Shown here: one piece after another, positions 17,254 through 25,000 of the stretch
How the letters are laid out: each line of letters begins with the position of its first letter
How positions within the stretch are numbered: the stretch's first letter is position 1
Assembly: GCF_945952095.1 (NCBI RefSeq)
Contig: NZ_CAMFHL010000060.1
Span: 1-32,261 of the forward strand
Reading direction: 5' to 3'
Source: an uncultured Arsenicibacter sp.
Lineage (GTDB): Bacteria; Bacteroidota; Bacteroidia; Cytophagales; Spirosomataceae
DNA length: 32,261 nt
Notes under the pieces: generated by a model
What the model saw: only the letters and a program-made list of their open reading frames with translations
What the model was told of the DNA's origin: nothing
Databases searched by the model: none
Made by a program: the position numbers and the translations under genes

Positions 17254-17269
17254 TAGACTATATAGTCTA
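17254..17269. promoter_or_regulatory. 16-bp perfect dyad TAGACTATATAGTCTA
   Basis: The 16 bases are their own reverse complement and lie 16 bases upstream of the dioxygenase ATG. The half-site AGACTATA recurs as a spaced dyad at 19410-19430 and in part at 17556-17564. Its position beside the start codon suggests a repressor operator or a leader hairpin. Confidence 0.45.
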
Positions 17270-17554
17270 ATTAAGTAAAAAATAATTCAAATTATACAGG
17301 ATGCTAAAAAAACAGATGAGACTGCTATTATCTGTTCCTGTGAACAAAAACTGACAACCATAAACCATAGTACTATTTAGTGTAAATATTACCCGTAACT
17401 ATGACATGATTCATCTTATCTGAGTCGTGCTGCTGTGATAATTTGATGATGCAATGCTAACAGATAAAAAATAGTAATGCAAGAATTATTTTATATTTTT
17501 TTTATAAACATATTAATTTACTGCTTAAATAAGTAGATTAGTATGTAAAATAAA

Positions 17555-17583
17555 ATAGACTATAGAATAGATATATTATATCT
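17555..17583. promoter_or_regulatory. AT-rich dyad cluster
   Basis: The site ATAGACTATAG is followed by an inverted repeat AGATATA-T-TATATCT (17569-17583). The 15-mer TATAGAATAGATATA (17561-17575) is found in reverse complement at 13781-13795, in the likely promoter region of the first SusC gene. A shared regulator is possible, but AT-rich chance matches are common. Confidence 0.3.
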
Positions 17584-17884
17584 GATTATACCAAAAAGTG
17601 TTTTACTGCACTTATTTTAAAAAAATTAAAAAATAGTTTGAATTCAATTTATTTATCAAATAGTTTTGTGAGCATAATTCGCAATAATCCTCAAATTTAC
17701 CCAAAAGTCTTTCTGACATCAGAACTGCATTAACTTGCGGTTATCCAATAACATTGCACAAACTGATCAACGGATACTGATAAATATCCGGCGACAAATA
17801 ATATAAAGACATTGGCGTTACGTCAATTTGGTAGTCTGTTTTGTACGCCGGCTGCCAATGTTGGAAGGTAGATTAAGATGATCG

Positions 17885-17914
17885 TTTTCGTCGGGTTAAT
17901 TAACCCGACGAAAA
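17885..17914. promoter_or_regulatory. 30-bp perfect palindrome, probable operator
   Basis: The half TTTTCGTCGGGTTAA (17885-17899) is followed directly by its exact reverse complement (17900-17914) with no spacer. It ends 8 bases before a TAnnTTTG element, so it covers the place where the upstream promoter element and sigma contacts would lie. The flanking genes diverge, so it is unlikely to be a terminator. A dimeric regulator binding here would block or remodel transcription towards 18063. Confidence 0.6.
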
Positions 17915-17922
17915 TTTAATAC

Positions 17923-17930
17923 TACCTTTG
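17923..17930 (+). promoter_or_regulatory. Candidate Bacteroidota -7 promoter element
   Basis: TACCTTTG fits the Bacteroidota -7 consensus TAnnTTTG and lies about 130 bases upstream of the DUF1684 start. No good TTTG-like -33 element is seen 19-21 bases upstream, where the 30-bp palindrome sits instead. This may point to an activator-dependent or repressed promoter. Confidence 0.5.
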
Positions 17931-17965
17931 TAAAGAGTTTACACTTTATCAATTAACCTGCTGAA

Positions 17966-17994
17966 TGCCCCTCTCCGATACAGAGAGAGGGGCA
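17966..17994 (+). promoter_or_regulatory. Hairpin in the DUF1684 leader
   Basis: A 10-bp stem joins TGCCCCTCTC (17966-17975) and GAGAGGGGCA (17985-17994) across a 9-base loop. It lies between the presumed promoter and the start codon at 18063. No U tract follows, so it is more likely a leader hairpin than a terminator. Confidence 0.4.
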
Positions 17995-18062
17995 GCAAAA
18001 CAGTGGTATTTTAGGGCAAAACGTTACTGTTAATTACTGAAACAATAAAAAATACGTCTGTC

Positions 18063-18942
18063 ATGAAAACACAACTTCTAAGGGTAGTGCTGGTGTTATT
18101 TACCTTGTCCGGATTAGCCATGGCCAACGATGACCGCTATGAGGAGGAAATCAGGCTGTGGCATCAAAAACGGGTTGAGAATCTGAAAAAGGAGGACGGC
18201 TGGCTCAATCTTGCCGGCTTATTCTGGCTGAAGGAAGGCCGGAATACGTTCGGCGCTAAAGCCGGAAATGATATTATCTTCCCCGAAGAACATAGTGCAC
18301 CCGAGCTTGGCGCTTTTATCCTGAAAGATGGCCAGGTTACGGTTGATATTGCACCCGGTGCCGGTGTTTTTCAGGGCGATGTGCCCGTACAAACACTGAC
18401 GGTTTTCCCGTATGCCGGAAAGCCGGTTGTCTTGAAACACCAGTCGCTGCGCTGGTTTATCATCCAGCGCGGTGATAAATATGCGGTCCGGCTGCGTGAT
18501 CTGGAGAGCGTTTGTTAAGGGTTTTCATGGCATTGACACCTATCCAGCAAGCACGGATTGGCGTATTAAAGCACGGTTTGTGCCGACTGCCGGCAAAAAA
18601 ATAACGATTATTGACATTACCGGCCGTTCGTACGAACAGGATTCGCCCGGACAGCTGGTCTTTACGATTCGGGGAAAAGAGTATTCGCTGGATGCTACCG
18701 GGACTAAGGAGCATCTGAGCTTTGTTTTTGCCGACGCTTCGAATAAACACGAAACCTACGGCGGAGGCCGGTTTCTGGAGGCAGACGGGCCTGGTACGGA
18801 CGGCTACACCTATATTGATTTCAACAAAGCCTATAATCCGCCCTGTGCGTTCTCACCCTACGCTACCTGCCCGACGCCCCCTAAACAAAACCGTCTGGCA
18901 GTGGCCGTTACCGCAGGCGAAAAGCGCTACGGGGACCATTAA
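18063..18942 (+). pseudogene. DUF1684 protein gene interrupted by a frameshift
   Basis: The first part (18063-18518) encodes a signal peptide (MKTQLLRVVLVLFTLSGLAMA) and the DUF1684 N-terminal half, with EEIRLWHQKRVENLKKEDGWLNLAGLFWL, and stops after RLRDLESVC. The family pattern resumes in another frame from about 18508, with AFVKGFHGIDTYP, then HETYGGGRFLEADGP, IDFNKAYNPPCAFSPYATCP and NRLAVAVTAGEKRYGDH, ending at 18942. The two parts together give a full-length DUF1684 protein of about 290 residues. The break lies at 18507-18511 and could be loss of one GC unit (AGCGCG to AGCG) or a one-base insertion. DUF1684 has no established biochemical role. A sequencing error cannot be excluded, since both halves are otherwise well preserved. 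Confidence 0.85.
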
Positions 18943-18953
18943 GCGGCAATAAG

Positions 18954-19032
18954 CCGGCCAGCTGGAAAGCCATTCTGTTTGTCTACACTTCTCATTATCA
19001 GGGGACAATCATCTTTTTTTCCAGTTGGCCGG
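18954..19032. repeat. Inverted repeat just downstream of the DUF1684 pseudogene
   Basis: The arm CCGGCCAGCTGGAAA (18954-18968) pairs with 19018-19032 over 15 positions with one G-U pair, enclosing 49 bases. The left arm begins 12 bases after the pseudogene stop. It may be a large terminator-like structure or a small remnant element with terminal inverted repeats. No target-site duplication is obvious. Confidence 0.4.
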
Positions 19033-19409
19033 TTCTGATTACTTGCAATAAATATGATAGAATGAATAACAGAATCTATTTTTCCAGGATATTTTACAAA
19101 ATATTATTTTTTGCTTGCATCCTATTTATGAACTTCTCTACCTTTGAGCACTCTACAATTACTACCTGCAAAGTAGTTGTTATTTTCAGTTTTATCATGA
19201 TGTTCGCCGGAACCGCTCCTAGCTGAGCCGGTTTCCAGTTTACCCGGTTAAAAAATAACAAATGTATGTACACCCGAACTGTACTTTGCAGCCTGGTTGT
19301 TTCTGACATTGCTTTATCAGAAGCGCTGTTTTCCCTGTTCCCGACTGAATTTTCCTGTTGTTGCTGCTGATAAGACCCGGAACATTCGCTGCCTTGCTTT
19401 TACCCAAAT

Positions 19410-19430
19410 AGACTATAAACAATATAGTCT
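19410..19430. promoter_or_regulatory. Spaced dyad AGACTATA-N5-TATAGTCT
   Basis: Arms of 8 bp (19410-19417 and 19423-19430) are exact inverted copies separated by AACAA. The same half-site forms the 16-bp dyad at 17254-17269. It is about 180 bases upstream of the small membrane ORF, a sensible place for an operator of the sulfatase operon. Confidence 0.45.
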
Positions 19431-19481
19431 TTATATTCTTCATCAACGTCATCGCTTTTACTATAACCGTCAACTGCTTCG

Positions 19482-19578
19482 GGCATGACTGGTAGTGGAC
19501 ATAATTCCGGTACCGGCATTCAAAATGCAGGTTTGACTGTCAGGCCCCGGATCATTCCTGTCTTCTGCCAGTCATGCC
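19482..19578 (+). promoter_or_regulatory. Possible folded leader of the hydroxylase/sulfatase operon
   Basis: GGCATGACTGG (19482-19492) and its exact reverse complement (19568-19578) could close a 97-base domain. Inside are a 10-bp palindrome CCGGTACCGG (19507-19516) and the hairpin GCATT-CAA-AATGC (19516-19528). It ends 35 bases before the small ORF. The layout resembles the leader of the first SusC gene, although the sequences differ except for AAATGCAGG. Confidence 0.4.
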
Positions 19579-19613
19579 AGGGGTAGCTGCAACAACTAAA
19601 CACATGACGAAAA

Positions 19614-19736
19614 ATGGTACTTACTGATCTCAAAATTCTCATTAAAAAAATCGGGGTGAGTATCCTGATTTACGCGCTTCCGCTGGGTATTCTGGCGGGC
19701 GGTCTTTACGCAATAACTCATTTTCTAACCAACTAG
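19614..19736 (+). CDS. Small single-span membrane protein (40 residues)
   Basis: An ATG at 19614 opens a 40-residue frame that ends with TAG at 19734-19736. The peptide has a basic amphipathic start (LTDLKILIKKIG) followed by one hydrophobic span, VSILIYALPLGILAGGLYAI, so a single membrane helix is expected. The stop is 11 bases before the hydroxylase ATG, which fits a shared transcript. The segment ILIYALPLGIL resembles ISIGLYALPVLAL at the start of the hydroxylase, so it may be a duplicated first helix or a subunit that packs against the enzyme. I do not recognise a family. The coding call rests on the hydrophobic pattern and the spacing. Confidence 0.5.
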   Translation: MVLTDLKILIKKIGVSILIYALPLGILAGGLYAITHFLTN

Positions 19737-19747
19737 CCGATACGATC

Positions 19748-20818
19748 ATGGCACTTGATCAGTCATTATCAAAACGAATCACCCGTGATGCGCTAATCAG
19801 CATCGGTCTGTATGCGCTGCCGGTACTGGCGCTGGTAGCCTGGTTTGCCTGGACCGGTGAAACACCCTGGAAGCATCCCGTTAAAAACTATAGCCAGACA
19901 ACCGCGCCGGCATTTCTAAGTTTTCTGGAGCCATTTTTTAAACACTTGAAATCCTGGGGATTCATCGCACTGGCACTGGCCCTGGGCGTCCTGGAGTTTG
20001 TACTTGGCCTGTATGATAACAAATGGACCGCCACCGAGAAGAAAATTGACATTATCTGTTTTGTTACCCCGAAAATCCTGATTCCGCCGGTGGTCGGGTA
20101 TTTCAGCCTCCACATCCTGCCTACCATCTTGCCGGGGTTAGCCAATGTATTTTCGTGGGTGCCCTTCTGGGGCGGATTCTTTATCATTGCCGTTGCCGAT
20201 GACCTGACACAGTACTGGTATCACCGGATTCACCATCAGCTGCCGTTCCTGTGGCGTTTCCACCGGACACATCACTCGGCTCCTTATATGGGTATTGCGA
20301 TGGCAAGCCGGCAGAACTTTATTTACACGGTCTTTTTCTCGCAAACCTATCTGACCACTACCCTGATCTACCTCGGTCTCGGGTATCCGGCCCTGTTTGT
20401 CACGGCTATTAAAACCCTGATCACCATGACGGCACACAGCAGCGTTCCATGGGACAAACCGTTTTACAAATACCGCGTGCTACACCCGGTTGCCTGGGTA
20501 CTGGAGCGCCTGATTTCAACGCCTGCCACGCACCATGCCCACCATGCCGATACAACCGATGACGGCATCGGAAATTACAAGGGTAACTTCGGGAATATGT
20601 TTTTTATCTGGGACATGATATTCGACACCGGAATTATTACGCGGCAATATCCGGCTTCGTACGGCATTAAATTTTACAAAGAAGAAGAATGGTACGCTCA
20701 GTTTCTGTGGCCGTTGTTTAAATCCCGGAAGGATGGCAGCGAACTGGCCAAAAACGGCCCCGAAGTTGGTGATGAGGTAGAACCTGTTTCCCCGCCTCAG
20801 CTGGCCGGTGCTGCCTGA
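19748..20818 (+). CDS. Sterol desaturase/fatty acid hydroxylase family membrane di-iron enzyme
   Basis: This 356-residue integral membrane enzyme has about four or five hydrophobic segments (near 18-36, 71-90, 110-130, 140-152 and 198-222). Histidine clusters that would bind two irons are HRIHH (159-163), HRTHH (172-176) and THHAHH (261-266). DDLTQYWYHRIHHQLPFLWRFH matches the FA_hydroxylase family. Such enzymes use O2 to hydroxylate or desaturate sterols, fatty acids, carotenoids or ether lipids. The substrate is not evident. The C-terminal ~30 residues are hydrophilic. The gene follows the small membrane ORF and is separated by only 2 bases from the formylglycine-generating enzyme gene, so it is part of the sulfatase operon and may act on the same imported molecule or on the envelope. 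Confidence 0.9.
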   Translation: MALDQSLSKRITRDALISIGLYALPVLALVAWFAWTGETPWKHPVKNYSQTTAPAFLSFLEPFFKHLKSWGFIALALALGVLEFVLGLYDNKWTATEKKIDIICFVTPKILIPPVVGYFSLHILPTILPGLANVFSWVPFWGGFFIIAVADDLTQYWYHRIHHQLPFLWRFHRTHHSAPYMGIAMASRQNFIYTVFFSQTYLTTTLIYLGLGYPALFVTAIKTLITMTAHSSVPWDKPFYKYRVLHPVAWVLERLISTPATHHAHHADTTDDGIGNYKGNFGNMFFIWDMIFDTGIITRQYPASYGIKFYKEEEWYAQFLWPLFKSRKDGSELAKNGPEVGDEVEPVSPPQLAGAA

Positions 20819-20820
20819 AC

Positions 20821-21927
20821 ATGAAAAGCAGTGTAGTACTTCTGCTGGCCGGTCTGCTCGGATCAACCGCGTTTATGCCGAAACGGGAATTACCGGCCTC
20901 GTCGGGACGTACCGGCGATAAAATCCCCGTTTGTGCCGGAGCAGCCTGTAGAGTCCCTTCCCGCAACGCATTTATCCGGTCCGGCGCGTCTGTTTCCGGT
21001 ACAAAACCGGCGGACGTTTCTGGAATGGTCTTCATAAAAGGAGGACAATTCCGCATGGGTACTGACGAATTTCCGGATGCAAAACCCATCCATACGGTCA
21101 GTGTATCCGGTTTCTGGATGGATACGCATGAGGTTACCAATGCCGAATTTGCTGCGTTTGTCAAAGCAACCGGGTATATCACCGTTGCCGAACGCCCTCT
21201 GAATCCTGCTGAATTTCCGGGCGTGCCGGCCGCTCAGCTTGTGCCGGGATCGGCCGTATTTTTACCACCGGACCGGAAACTGAACCTGACCAATTACCAG
21301 CAATGGTGGCAATATGTACCGGGCGCAAACTGGAAACACCCGGCTGGACCTGACAGTAACCTGAAAGGCCGCGAAAACGAACCGGTGGTGCAGGTCAGTT
21401 ATGAAGACGCGGCTGCCTACGCCAAATGGGCCGGTAAACGGTTGCCTACCGAAGCCGAATGGGAATTTGCGGCCCGCGCTAACCGGCAAAACAGCCGCTA
21501 TTACTGGGGAAACAGCCTGAAGCCTGCCGGTAAATGGGTAGCCAACATTTTCCAGGGTGAATTTCCGCAGGCAAATAAGGCCGAAGACGGCTATCGGGGA
21601 ACAGCCCCGGTGAAATCGTTTCCGGCTAACCCCTATGGCCTGTATGATATGGACGGGAATGTCTGGGAGTGGTGCAGTGATCTGTACCGGCCTGATTACT
21701 ACCGCCAAAGTCCGGACCGAAACCCGACAGGGCCTAAAAGCAGTTTCGACCCCGAGGAGCCGGGTACGGTAAAGCATGTGCAGCGCGGCGGCTCTTTTTT
21801 GTGCAGTGACCAGTACTGTGTCCGCTACATCGCCGGTAGCCGGGGGAAAGGTGAAACGTCCAGTGCGAGTAATAACCTTGGATTCAGGTGCGTCCGGTCG
21901 GCCGGACCTCCGGCTAAACCACTATAA
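20821..21927 (+). CDS. Exported formylglycine-generating enzyme (SUMF1/FGE family)
   Basis: This 368-residue protein converts the active-site cysteine of sulfatases into formylglycine, using O2. The N terminus (MKSSVVLLLAGLLGSTAFMP) looks like a Sec signal, so the enzyme should work in the periplasm. The FGE domain starts near GMVFIKGGQFRMGTDE (68-83) and includes WMDTHEVTNAEFAAF, RLPTEAEWEFAARA, GLYDMDGNVWEWCSDLY and the end LGFRCVRSAG. The pair Cys328 and Cys333 in RGGSFLCSDQYCVRY has the five-residue spacing of the catalytic pair of human FGE, so this is probably a true FGE and not another SUMF1-fold protein. Residues 1-65 before the domain are low in recognisable motifs. Three Cys-type sulfatases are encoded downstream in the same orientation. 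Confidence 0.9.
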   Translation: MKSSVVLLLAGLLGSTAFMPKRELPASSGRTGDKIPVCAGAACRVPSRNAFIRSGASVSGTKPADVSGMVFIKGGQFRMGTDEFPDAKPIHTVSVSGFWMDTHEVTNAEFAAFVKATGYITVAERPLNPAEFPGVPAAQLVPGSAVFLPPDRKLNLTNYQQWWQYVPGANWKHPAGPDSNLKGRENEPVVQVSYEDAAAYAKWAGKRLPTEAEWEFAARANRQNSRYYWGNSLKPAGKWVANIFQGEFPQANKAEDGYRGTAPVKSFPANPYGLYDMDGNVWEWCSDLYRPDYYRQSPDRNPTGPKSSFDPEEPGTVKHVQRGGSFLCSDQYCVRYIAGSRGKGETSSASNNLGFRCVRSAGPPAKPL

Positions 21928-21961
21928 TTGAACACGTAACTAACCAAATCAGCATAAAAAA

Positions 21962-21985
21962 CCGGTTCCGTTGCAGCGGAACCGG
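21962..21985 (-). terminator. Terminator-like hairpin on the minus strand upstream of the second SusC gene
   Basis: CCGGTTCCG (21962-21970) and CGGAACCGG (21977-21985) form a perfect 9-bp stem with loop TTGCAG. A run of six A residues lies just before the left side (about 21955-21961), so on the minus strand the stem is followed by a U tract, as in an intrinsic terminator. No minus-strand gene ends here. On the plus strand it would be a leader hairpin without U tract. Confidence 0.5.
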
Positions 21986-22001
21986 CATGGCAACACAAGG
22001 C

Positions 22002-22038
22002 CCGGCTTTTGCCGGCGTGTGACAGTCGTTGCAGCGAC
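22002..22038 (+). promoter_or_regulatory. Two further small hairpins in the second SusC leader
   Basis: CCGGC-TTTT-GCCGG (22002-22015) and GTCG-TTGCAG-CGAC (22025-22038) follow the 9-bp hairpin. The loop context CGTTGCAGCG is identical in the first and third hairpins (21969-21978 and 22027-22036). All three lie within 115 bases upstream of the SusC ATG. Confidence 0.4.
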
Positions 22039-22075
22039 AGCACAGCCTTATTGTTTATTTAACCACTACAAAGCA

Positions 22076-25000
22076 ATGAAAAAAAGCTTTATTGTCTTAT
22101 CCTGGATTTTACTTTTTATCCTTCCGTTCAGGTTGCGGGCGCAACAGTCGCAACCCATTATCAATGCGACGCTGACCGGCCGGATTGTCGATGACCGGAC
22201 GAAAGAACCACTGATCGGAGCAACCGTACAGATCAAGGGAACCACAAACGGCAGTGCCACTGATGCAGAGGGTAAATTTATCCTTAAAACCGGCCAGACG
22301 CTGCCGTTTACGCTACAGGTAACCTATATCGGCTATGAAAGCAAAGAAGTAAATGCGGTTTCCAACACCATCGAGATCACGCTGAAAGAGCGCATCGGTC
22401 AATTAAGCGAGGTGGTTGTCGTGGGATACGGCACCCAGAAACGCAGTGATATTACCGGCTCTATCTCGTCGGTTCCGCTGGAGGTTAAAAGTCAGCCGGT
22501 GGCTTCGGTTGAACGGCTCTTGCAGGGGGCCGTTGCCGGTGCCATTGTCACCCAGACATCGGGGCAGCCGGGCGGTGGCGTCAGTGTGCAGATACGGGGC
22601 AACAACTCCATCACTGCCGGCAGCGATCCGCTGTATGTGATCGACGGGTTTCCGATAAATAATGACTATTCCCTGAATGATGCCGGCGTTACCAATGGCT
22701 CCAAAATCAATCCGCTATCGTCCATCAATACCTCTGATATTGAAACAATTGATGTGTTGAAAGATGCCTCCGCAACGGCTATTTACGGGTCACGCGGGGC
22801 AAACGGGGTTGTGATTATTACCACCAAAACCGGCACGAAAGGCAAGTCCTCGGTGAATTACGACGGGTATTACGGCGTGCAGAGCGTCATCCGTACCATT
22901 CCGCTGCTGAATGCCGGTGAGTGGTGGCAGCTCCGGAAAGACGCGGCCCGCAACTCCGGCAAAACGACCTCGCTGCCAACGGTTTCCGGCTATAAGCTGG
23001 ACACCTCAGGCGTAGGTACCGACTGGCAGGCAGCCGCCTTCCGTCAGGCGCCGATTCAGAACCATAACCTGTCCATCCTGTCAGGCAGTGATAAAACGAG
23101 GCTGGCCATTTCCGGTAATTATTTTAAGCAGGACGGTATTCTGCAAAATACCGGGTTCAGCCGGTATTCCACGCGCATCAACGTCGATCATGACTATAAC
23201 AAACGCTTCCGGATCAGCGGCAACCTGACCGCGAGTGCAACCAGATCGGATGTCGCTCCGGCTGCCATTGTCGGCAACCTGCTGCTGACCCCGCCCTCAC
23301 TCCCTGTCTACCGCGAGGATGGTTCTTTTGTGGTGAACAGCCCGTTTGAGTCAAACCTGCAGAACCCGATCAACTCGCTCTACAATCAGATCAACGTTAC
23401 CAAAGCCAATCGTATATTGGGTAACGTTAGCGGGGAGCTGCTTATTACCGATGGCTTAAGGGCAAAGGTGCTCCTCGGCGCGGACATTGTCGATAATAAA
23501 CAAAACCGGTACCTGCCGATTTCGACCGCCGAGGGGCAGGCGCTGGCCGGCGATGCGATAATCGGTTCGGTATTTACGACCAACTGGCTGAACGAAAACA
23601 CCCTGTCGTATGACCGCCAGCTGGGTGCCAAAGGGAAACTGAATGCCGTTATCGGCTTTACGGCACAACAGTCCAACTCGGAAGGTGCCGTCGCTGAAGC
23701 GGCCGGCTTTGCATCCGATGCATTGACGTACAACAACCTGGGTACCGGTATCACCAACCGTACGCCGACATCGTTTGCCAGTAAGTGGTCCCTGGCATCC
23801 TACCTCGGCCGCGTGAATTACGGCTATGACGACCGCTACCTGGTTACGTTTACCCTGCGGGCGGATGGCTCCTCACGGTTTGGCGACGGCAACAAATGGG
23901 GGTATTTCCCGTCGGCCGCATTCGGCTGGAATGTGAGCAGTGAAGACTTCTTCCCGAAAACCACCAATGTCAGCAACCTGAAACTGCGGTTAAGCGCGGG
24001 TCTGACGGGCAACCAGAATATTCCGCCATATCAATCACTGTCGCAGCTGGCCTATTTCCGCTACAACTTCTCGGGGGCAACCGTATCGGGTTATGCCCCG
24101 AATACGGTACCGAACCCGAATCTGGGCTGGGAAAAAACGTTTCAGGTGGATGCCGGGTTTGATGTCGCCCTGCTGAACAACCGCATTGAAGTCGTCGGCG
24201 ATTATTACTACAAAAAAACCACCGACCTGCTGCTGAGCCGGACCGTGCCGGGGACGTCGGGTTTGTCCGACTTTTACAATGGGCAGGCCTCTACGATTTA
24301 CCAGAATATCGGCGCGGTATCCAACAAAGGGGTTGAGTTATACCTGAAATCACATAACCTCGTCGGGGACCTGAAATGGAATACGATTTTCGTGTACAGT
24401 TACAATAAAAATACGATTCTGAGCCTTGGCGACGGTGTGAGTCAGATCATTCCGGTTATTTCAAACCCGTCGATTGCTAAAGTGGGTTATCCGCTGGGAT
24501 CATTTATCGTCTACAAAACAGATGGCGTCATTCAAAGCGGTGATGCGGCCCTGACGCCGCAGGCCAACAAGAGCGCCGGTGGTCAGAAGTATAAGGATAT
24601 CAACGGGGACGGCATCATTACCCAGGCCGGTGACCGGGTTGTCATCGCCAATCAGCCGGGCTTTAACCTCGGCATCACCAATACGGTTTCATACCGGGGT
24701 TTTGACCTGTCCGTGTTTTTTCAGGGCTCATTTGGCGGTAAGCTTTACAATGCCAACCGCGCCAACCTGGAACTGGGCACCGGATACACTAACTCTTCCC
24801 GTGATCTGCTGAACCGCTGGACACCCACAAACACGAATACGGATGTGAAGGCGGCCTATCAGGATCCGGCGATTACCATCTCGGACCGTTTCATCGAAGA
24901 TGCCTCGTATGTACGGCTTAAAAACCTGTCGTTTGGCTATACGCTGCCGAAGTCGCTGGTAGCGAAGGCACACCTGAAAAACCTGCGGGTATATGTATCG

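Larger units (their letters stand above)
17238..18062. other. Long AT-rich divergent intergenic region
   Basis: This 825-base gap separates the minus-strand dioxygenase operon from the plus-strand DUF1684 gene. The base composition is clearly more AT-rich than the flanking genes up to about 17700. I see no credible coding sequence. It contains a 16-bp dyad next to the dioxygenase start, an AT-rich dyad cluster at 17555-17583, a 30-bp perfect palindrome next to a TAnnTTTG element, and a strong hairpin in the presumed DUF1684 leader. These are listed separately. Confidence 0.7.
18943..19613. other. Intergenic region with several inverted repeats
   Basis: The 671-base stretch between the DUF1684 pseudogene and the small membrane ORF has no convincing gene. 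It holds a 15-bp inverted repeat (18954-18968 with 19018-19032), an AT-rich dyad ATATTTT-AC-AAAATAT (19089-19104), the spaced dyad at 19410-19430, and an 11-bp inverted repeat (19482-19492 with 19568-19578) that encloses smaller hairpins. The last two could form the promoter and leader of the downstream operon. Confidence 0.65.

Noticed and set aside
17966..17994. Intrinsic terminator
   Set aside because: The stem is good, but no U tract follows and no plus-strand gene ends upstream; a leader hairpin fits better.
18472..18942. Separate 156-residue gene with start at 18472
   Set aside because: Its first ~12 residues are out-of-frame DUF1684 sequence and the rest continues the upstream DUF1684 motifs, so it is the second half of one frameshifted gene.
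19094..19309. 71-residue minus-strand frame in the intergenic region
   Set aside because: It has no domain, poor codon pattern and no operon context.
17238..19747. Insertion sequence or CRISPR array in the AT-rich gap
   Set aside because: No transposase fragment and no regularly spaced direct repeats were found; the repeats present are single dyads and inverted repeats.
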